From: Apostichopus japonicus
Lineage: Eukaryota > Echinodermata > Holothuroidea > Aspidochirotida > Stichopodidae
Direction: 5' to 3'
Length of the DNA stretch: 64,000 nucleotides
NCBI RefSeq assembly: GCF_037975245.1
Contig: NC_092576.1
Span: forward strand, 2,413,501-2,477,500
Position 1 is the stretch's first letter. Every line of letters begins with the position of its first letter. Under the pieces are notes generated by a model that saw only the letters and a list, made by a program, of their open reading frames with translations, was not told the DNA's origin and did no database searches. A program made the position numbers and the translations under genes. This document shows positions 35,657-44,600 of the stretch, in pieces.

Positions 35657-38600
35657 GTATTAAATCATGATGTGGTCTAGATTTAGTACGTTGGCCAGGG
35701 CGTACGTCAATATAGAGACTAACTTTGTCATCTCTCATTTATTGAACTGGCGAGGCTAATGCGGGTGACAGATATAAGACATGCAATATATGATTTAATA
35801 CACGTATAAATTCGAATTAATACGAGGATATTAATACGAGGATAAATGCGGTGTTTGTCCTATATGGCTTTGCCATATACACGCGGCGCCGATGCAGCTT
35901 TACTGGATCGGAACGGCCGGTGTTATATTCATATATGAAACATTTGCAGTGAATTAACACGTAATCCATAATTCCAAGCGGATCTGTTATTAGGATTATA
36001 TAGAACGATAATCTGACGGCAAATTTAATTTGCTTATCTATTACCGATAAATTTCCAGCTTACGATATGAACAGGTCACTCAAAACGGCTTAAATACGTA
36101 AAGTAAGCGATATCGGCATGACGCCTCCGGCTCCCCGGCGGTATGCCGCTTACTGGCCGCCGGTGGCATCTCGGCCTTCATCCGCCGGCGGTAAACCGCT
36201 TCTTTACCGAGGGCGGCTTGCCGCCTGCTCACCGCCGTCGGCCCGCCGGCGGTAAACCGCTCCTTTACCGCGGGCGGCTTGCCGCCTGCTCACCGCCGTC
36301 GGCCCGCCGGCGGTAAACCGCTCCTTTACCGCGGGCGGCTTGCCGCCTGCTCACCGCCGTCGGCCCGCCGGCGGTAAACCGCTCCTTTACCGCGGGCGGC
36401 TTGCCGCCTGCTCACCGCCGTCGGCCCGCCGGCGGTAAACCGCTCCTTTACCGCGGGCGGCCTGCCGCCTGCTCACCGCCGTCGGCCCGCCGGCGGCAGG
36501 CCGACGTCGGCAAGCCGCATGTTAGCCGACGTCGGCCCACCGGCGGGTATTAAGCGGTTTGCCGCTGCCGATATGCCGCTGGTATGCCGCCGGCGGCCCG
36601 ACGTCGGCTTGCTGGCTGGGAATGATTCAGCACGTGTGTGCTCGGGTAATTGTTTGTGTGTGTGTGTCCTGGGATGGGGAGGAGGTAGGTCTCGTTGACT
36701 TTATTTGTCCGGAGCGGGCTTTAATTGTCCGGAGCGGGGAAAGGGGACAGGGGGGGGGGGTGGGGGAGGTGTCATGGTATGAGTACTTTGAGTGCAGTCA
36801 GTTTTATTTGCTCAGTATTCGCAATATATTCGCCGCCTTCAGAAAGAAAGGAAACACAAAAACTACGATAAGACCAAATAAGTATTACATGAAGAGAAGA
36901 AAACGTCTTGTTTTGGTTGTGGAGGAAGTGCAGAGCGACAATTTGTAGTAGCCGAGTTGATTTTTTTTTTGTAATAACAGTTGGTGGATTTCTCAAGTAC
37001 TTTGATAACTTTAACAAATTTCATTATAGAATGTAACACTATCTTATAAGCTCATATAAATTACAATTTGGCGAGGTCGGTTGTTAGGAAATGCTACAGT
37101 ATAGAAAGGAGCAAACGTGCTATAAGAAATGAATACCGGTTTGTTAAAGTTTGAATTATTTGGGCGGATCGTAAAATTGAGCATAGCCTACTACACATAC
37201 ACCCACCTCCACCACGGGGATAGTAGGATTCCTTACTTTGGTTGGCCACGTTATGAGATTATTATGATTTTCTCGTATTTCTGGTTATAGGAGGAAAGTC
37301 GCTAATGGCACAATGTAAGTGCGACGTAAGCAGGGCCGTCTTAACGCATGGGCCCACTGGGCCCTGGCCCAGGGCCCCGCGATGTCAGGGCCCGCGATCG
37401 TAGTAACCCCATGTCTTAATCTGGGAGGAAAACTTATTGAATAGGCCATTATGCCTGATTGAATTCGATACTTGACAACTTGTGACGAGAGTTGGTGAAA
37501 CCTTGAGAGTTTGACATTAAATATTCGAATCTGAGTTGGCAACCCTGGAATATACAATGCCCCGAAGGCTTACACAGAGAAACTGTTACTCCATAACTAT
37601 AAGAAAGAGGAAATTGCCTCAGCCACGAAAGGCGTAAAATTTGAAAACCGTGGGCAATACCTCACTACCAAACCTAAACAAAAGGAACCACCACTTGTGT
37701 TCAAACCCACCTATACACCCCATATCAAAACCACGCATTTGAAAAAAAAAAAAACACTTTTGAAACATTGGCACTTAATCTCGCAACACGCGGAATTATC
37801 CAAACTGTTTCCAAAAGAACCGATTCTAGCCTACTAAAGGGACCAAAATCTCAAAGATTTACTTGTTAACTCAAGGTTTGCTAGCAAAGAATCAGCTGAC
37901 TCTCAAGGTTCACACGAAGTTTTTTTTTATGAGTCCATAAAAACTCGTGCACAGAAAATAGATGCATTTTGAGAACGAGACGCCCAGGCCGAATATAAAA
38001 TATTCAAAGGCTACTACTGATGAAGCTCCTCCTATAAAGTTTGAGGGCAGAAACCGGTCTAGTTGGTCATAAGAACCGACGCTAGTCTCTCTTACTATTA
38101 ACAGTACACTCACTTCACCTAATATAGGTGCAATTACGTTTCACCATGAGGAGCATGCTAAAAATACTTCATGTTCTTGGCGACTACGTTGCGTTAGATA
38201 GTGTAAAACCGCCTACACCCCCCTTTCAGTTGAAAGACTCAACACAAGGGTGTTACAAATGGTGAGTCCAGTATTGTTAGGGAAGGGATGGAGGGCAACT
38301 GGAAGATTCCTCTTCTAAAATGTATTTTTTAGATATATCACGTATGTTATTCAGCTAAAGTTTTATGCTTTATGGGCGACAAAGGGAGGGGTGGTAAATG
38401 CAGGCATGTCTATGCTTGAGCGATTGTCAAGGATGTCAATTTTTCACGCAACTTTTTTCGAACTCAATTGATTGAGGGGCCCCGCTCCATTGCCGGGCCC
38501 AGGGCCCGGTGATCTCTTAAGACGGCCCTGGACGTAAGCACTAAATGGTTAAAACTTAGAATTCTGTGAGATTGCGGAACATCGTGTGTGTATACGTTCA

Positions 38601-41600
38601 ATCCTCCCCTGATATCGTATGTAACCTGCGCAAGGAAAATTTCTGCCACATGCGTACGTCAGAACCATTTATGTACCTTGCGCGAATGACTGTAATAAAG
38701 GGCGCAGCTCTGTAATAGCATCAGTGGAAATGTTCGATACTTCGATGTTTTCACACAAGTCAAACACGTTTTTTAAAAGTTTAGCAGTACTTTGCTTTCC
38801 CGCTGTTAATAAGACGCTATTCAAGAAGCGATCGATAGTGAAAATTAAAGTAAAACTTTGGAAATAAATGGCGGAATCTACCAAATAGTTTCTTCAGGGC
38901 TACAATTTCTACAATTGTTCCTTCTAAAATGCTATACTGAAATATGAGTGTTGTAGCTACAGTCAGGTCACGATGTACAAACCAAGGAAGGAAACCATTT
39001 AGCATATAGGCCTATTCAGGCGAACATTGAGGAACCGCGTAAAGACTTACTCTAAAGTAGAGATAAAATATATTCGGTGTGTGAAGGTATATAATTAATA
39101 AATCGCAGTAATTATTGGTTAAGAGCCTTCAATGGAGCTCTGCACAAAAAAGGATTCCTTAGCCTTATTTAAACTCATTATGCTATCCAGATACACTGCG
39201 TAATTCGCCATCCGAGTACGGGAACATATATACCATTGATAACTAACTGTGTGTATTTCGTCATTAACACATAATTTGGGAAGGACTACGTCATACATGA
39301 GCATTATTTAGTTTCAAGCCGTACAAATGCATTAGAGTGTATTTTTTGGTCAAGGAGATTTCCAATGAAAGGTAGTGCAATGATCTCGTTCGGCAGTTGA
39401 TGGGTTGATAGTGCACCGATTTCATTCGTACCGCCACTAATTCTGTGTAAGTGAAAGTTGTTGTCTATCTGTACGTCATTATATCTCATCGAATGTTTGC
39501 CAAAAGATCACAAATGGAAGCAGACTGTACTGGCTGTCATCCTATTTATATCGTATAAGACTCCTATTAAACTACCGGGTCAGGAACCTGGACTATGTTT
39601 ACTTCTCGGCGGGGGAGGGTGTAGGCGGCGTTAATATCCCCATCGTGAGGGCAGAATAAAAACAAGTGCTATCAAAATCACTCACTTGAAAAGAGATATT
39701 GTAAATCTTATATTGTATAGTACATAAATATACAACATGTATGTGCGGTACAACCGAAACCATGAACCTTCTTCAACATTATTTCAAAAGGAGCCGAATA
39801 TAATATTGGCATTCTTTCTTGAAAATTGATAATACATTGAATCCCATGACCTTCGTTTTACCCATAGTTACTTACTGGCACAATTAATGTAAAGTGTACG
39901 ATCTCTGGACATTTACACACATGGTCACGCGATAGTACATCATAATATAGTCCAAGATCGCAAGTAGGATTTTTAATGAACGGTTTTGGGCGTATTTGGA
40001 ATAAATACATGCTTTGTGGATAGCTATACTCCCTGATATAGTATTTATCAATGATCGGAGCATTCTATAACTAAATTGTCAGAATTGATTTTAAATTGTT
40101 TTAAGACAGGCCATAATTCCAATACAGCAAACACGGATACAAGAATAACTTACCAATAATCGCTGTCATAACTATAATTGACATCGTACATATGCATGTG
40201 TAATTTGAACGCACCGACGGAGACAGGTTCGACCATGATGCATTGTGGGAGCAACATATCCGAAACTCACGCGCAATTTACAATTATGCAATATAATGCT
40301 TAGTTGTCAAAGTAAATATATTACGTTCTCTTTCAAACTGTGTATGTCACAATTTCTCCCTATCCCAGCAGTGCATAGTCTATTCCACACGCCTTCAGAT
40401 ATCGCGATTCCTTCCTTCAGTAGGACGGTATTGTCCATCTGTGGGTTATTATGATTATTATATTTCTGGTTATAGAAAGATCGTCCTTAACAGGACAATG
40501 CCAGTGAGAATATATGAGCTTATAATTCAGCGAGATTGCTGGAACAGTGGACGAACATACCGTACGTACGTACATTGGGTCATTCCTCTCACAATGACAT
40601 AATATACCTCGCGCAAGAAAAGTGTCTGCATCATGGAAACATCAGTGTCATAGATTGCTCTTGCACACATTAATGTAACAGAGGGCGCAATTCTGTATAG
40701 CACAAAGTGAACATGTTCGCTACTTTCAAAATATATGGTGGTGCATTGTGGGAGGAGCTGAGTAACATTCTAAAGTCATGAACAGTTAACAATCACGTAA
40801 TATAACGCTTTATTTGTCAAACAACTAGTTTAGGTACAGACTCAATTTACAGAGACAACATATAGTTGCGATTCGTTTGCATAATGAATATACCCTGAAT
40901 AAGGGTTTATATTTTTATATTTCTTTTAACAGACGTTGCGATGAATCGGAGTTGTTTTGGCGACGGATCACTTCTGAACTGACTGTCATGAAAGAGTTTC
41001 ACAAACTGCATATATAAGTAAGACTCACTGCATTTACAAACAAAAGACCCAATGTGCCCGATGGGATGGCGCGATCTCACAGCCCTGACCGTGCCAGGAG
41101 TACTGAGTAGTTGTGACAATGCCAGGGTACTCAGTAGCTGTGACAGTACCAACGTACTGAGTAACTGTGACAGTGCCAAGGTACTGGGTAGTTGTGACAG
41201 TGTCATTGTACTGAGAGTAGCTGTGATCTTTTCAGGGTACTGTATAGCTGTGCCATTGTCAAAATACTGATTAGCTGTGGTAGTACAGAGGTACTGGGTA
41301 GCTCTGACAGTGTCAGGGCAATGAGTAGCTGTGACCGTGCCATGGGTACTGAGTAGTCGTGACATGTGCCAATGTACTTGACATGTGACAGCACCAATTA
41401 ACGTACTGAGTAACTGTGACCGCTTGTTAAGGTACCGGTTAGCTGTGACAGTGCCAAGGTACTGGGTAGTTGTGACAGTGTCATTGTACTGAGAGTAGAT
41501 GTGATCTTTTCAGGGGGCTAAGTAGCTGTGACAGTTTCAAAATACTGATTAGCTGTGGTAGTACTGAGGTACTGGGTAGCACTGACAGTGTCAGGGCAAT

Positions 41601-44600
41601 GAGTAGCTGTGACCGTGCCATTGGTACTGAGTAGTCGTGACATGTGCCAAGGTACTTGATATGTGACAGCACCATCGTACTGAGTAACTGTGACCGTTTG
41701 TCAAGGTACCGGTTAGCTGTGACAGTGCCAAGGTACTGGGTAGTTGTGACAGTGTCATTGTACTGAGAGTAGCTGTGATCTTTTCAGGGGGCTGGGTAGC
41801 TGTGACAGTTTCAAAATACTGATTAGCTGTGGTAGAACTGAGGTACTGGGTAGCTCTGACAGTGTCAGGGCAATGAGTAGCTGTGACCGTGCCATGGGTA
41901 CTGAGTAGTCGTGGCATGTACCAAGGTACTTGATATGTGACAGCACCAACGTACTGAGTAACTGTGACCGCTTGTCAAGGTACTGGTTAGCTGTGACAGT
42001 GCCAAGGTACTGAGAGTAGATGTGATCTTTCCAGGGTGCTGAGTAACTGTGACAGTGTCAAGGTACTTGGTAGCTGTGACTGTGTCATGGTACTAAGTAG
42101 TTCTGACTGTGCCAGTGCACCGAGTATCGCTGAGAGTACCAGGAGTACTGATTAGCAGTGACGGTGCCAGGGTACTGAGAAGCTCCAACAGTGACAGGTT
42201 ACTTACTATCCCTGACAGTGCCAGGGACACTGAGTAGCTGTGATAGTGGGAGGATACTGAGTAGTTTTGACAGTACCATGGTAACTGAGTAGTTGTGACA
42301 GTGCCAGGGTACATATGAGATGTGACAGTGCAAAGGCACTGAGTGTCCCTGACAGTTTCAGGTGTACCGAGTAGTTCTGAAAGTGAATGGGTTCTGAGTA
42401 GCTATGAAAGTACCAAAATAGTTATTACCTGTGACAGTGCCATGGTACTGACTAGCTGTGACAGTGTCGTGGTGCTAGGTAGCTGTGACAGTAGTTGGTA
42501 CTGACTAGCTGTGACAGTTTCAGGGTACATACAGCTGTGACAGTGCAAGGATACTGAGTAGTTTTGACAGTGCCATGGCAACTGAATAGTTGTGTCAGTA
42601 CCATGGTACTTAGTATACATGACAGTCCCAGGGGTACTGAGAATTTGTGACAGTGCTAGGTTACTGAGTAGCTCTGATAGTGTCAAGGTACTTAGTAGCT
42701 GAGTCGGTGTCAGGGTAGCTGTGACAGTGCCAAGTTACTGAGTACATCAGACAGTGTCAGGTTACTGAATAGATGTGATAGTACCAACGTACTTAGCAGC
42801 TGTGATTGTAGCTAAATACTGGGTAACTGCGACAGTTCAATGGTACTGAATAGCTGTGACCGTAACAATGTATTGAATCAATGTGACAGTGCCAAGGTAC
42901 TGAATAGCTGTGACAGTACCAAGTGACTGAGTACATCAGACAGTGTCAGGTTACTGAATAGTTGTGATAGTACCAACGTACTGAGCAGCTGTGATAGTAG
43001 CTAAATACTGAGTAACTGCGACAGTTTCATGGTACTGAATAGCTGTGCCATTACCAATGTACTGAATCACTGTGACATTGCCAAGGGACTGAGTACATCG
43101 GACAGTGTCAGGTTACTTAATAGATGTGATAGTATCAACGTACTGTGTAGCTGTGATAGTAGCAAAATCCTGAGTAGAGTCGACATTGTTGGGGTACTGA
43201 ATAGCTGTGGCAGTACCAATGTACTGAGTAGCTGCGACAGTGCCAAGGTACTGAATAGCTGTGACAGTACCAAGTGACTGAGTACATCGGACAGTGTCAG
43301 GTTACTTAATAGATGTGATAGTATCAACGTACTGTGTAGCTGTGATAGTAGCAAAATACTGAGTAGAGTCGACATTGGCAGGATACTGAATAGCTGTGGC
43401 AGTACCAATGTACTGAATCAATGTGACAGTGCCAAGGTACTGAATAGCTGTGACAGTAACAAGTGACTGAGTACCTCAGACAGTGTCAGGTTACTGAATA
43501 GATGTGATAGTACCAACTTAGTGAGTAGCTGTGATAGTAGCAAGGTACTGAGTAGCTGCGACATTGGCAGGGTACTGAATAGCTGTGAAGGTACCAATGT
43601 ACTGAATAGATGTGACAGTGCCAAGGTACTGAGTAGCTATGACAGTGCCAGGCTACTGTTTTTTAGAGATCACATTAATGTTCGATTACATAGTCTAAGG
43701 CTTGAGTATGCCATGACATAAATTCCTAATACTTTTGCTTCATCTATTCTTACAGATACCTGATCTGTTTCCCTACACAAGCTGACTATATTACTGTGAA
43801 CTGCTATTCTTCGTACTACCCCCAAATATGTTATTAAACTTGATTTTTGATCGATGAACTATAATTCTTTAGCATTCAGTTATAATCGTTTTAAATACCT
43901 CTGCTTATTTTAGTTATAAGCTCAATAAGCAGAATTGTAACTACTGCTCCATACAAGTACAATTCTATTTCTCTCTAATAACGGTTCCAGTGTTCCAGAA
44001 TGAGGTACCGTTGAGGCTGATTAGTTGAGATCATTATCATTTATTTGGAATGTATGGACTGTAACATACAATTTGAACTTGCATTGATTTCGTGAGATAT
44101 GCACTATCATGTATAAGAGAAACAATTTGGTTGAACGATTTTGATAAAGTGATATTTAATTCTGTCATGCTGCAGGGTGGATTTCTTTTCTTTATCTGAG
44201 TGCAGTGTAAATGCAAATGTATACAAATATCGAAAATTATTCATACTAAGACTACAGTGGGACCTCTCTTAGGGTATTCAAAACTACCAAATATAAATTA
44301 AATTTAATCTGAGAGTCCTATTAGAAAAAATATCATCAAGGGGAAAATGTTTCTCGGTTAGCATTTCCCAAAACTGTAGGTGACAAAAGTATGTAAAAGT
44401 TTGCTTACTTCATGGCTTGATGCTATCTGCAGGAGCTGTATGGTAGACCTCTGCAGTAACTTGCTGTGCTCTTTACTGATCTTGACTCGTCTTGAGCAGA
44501 GCTCTTTGACAGTGTCTACGATGCCTTCAACATTTCCACTCTGTTCCAAGATGCAAAGGATTGCAAACTTGTCTCCATCTTTCTTGCTTTTCAAATATTC

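Noticed and set aside
38669-38884. Minus-strand frame ending LRPLLQSFAQ before a GTACAT donor, taken as a possible extra NLR helical exon
   Set aside because: Its entry and exit phases do not fit between the NACHT exon and the LRR exon. Similarity to the helical exons is limited to a few residues, and the copy at about 40.65 kb extends beyond the supposed exon.
41052-43624. Repeated-peptide frames in the 27-bp minisatellite (LSQLLSTLA, VLSSCDSAK)
   Set aside because: Openness follows from a unit length divisible by three. No start context, splice sites or flanking coding sequence supports a gene.
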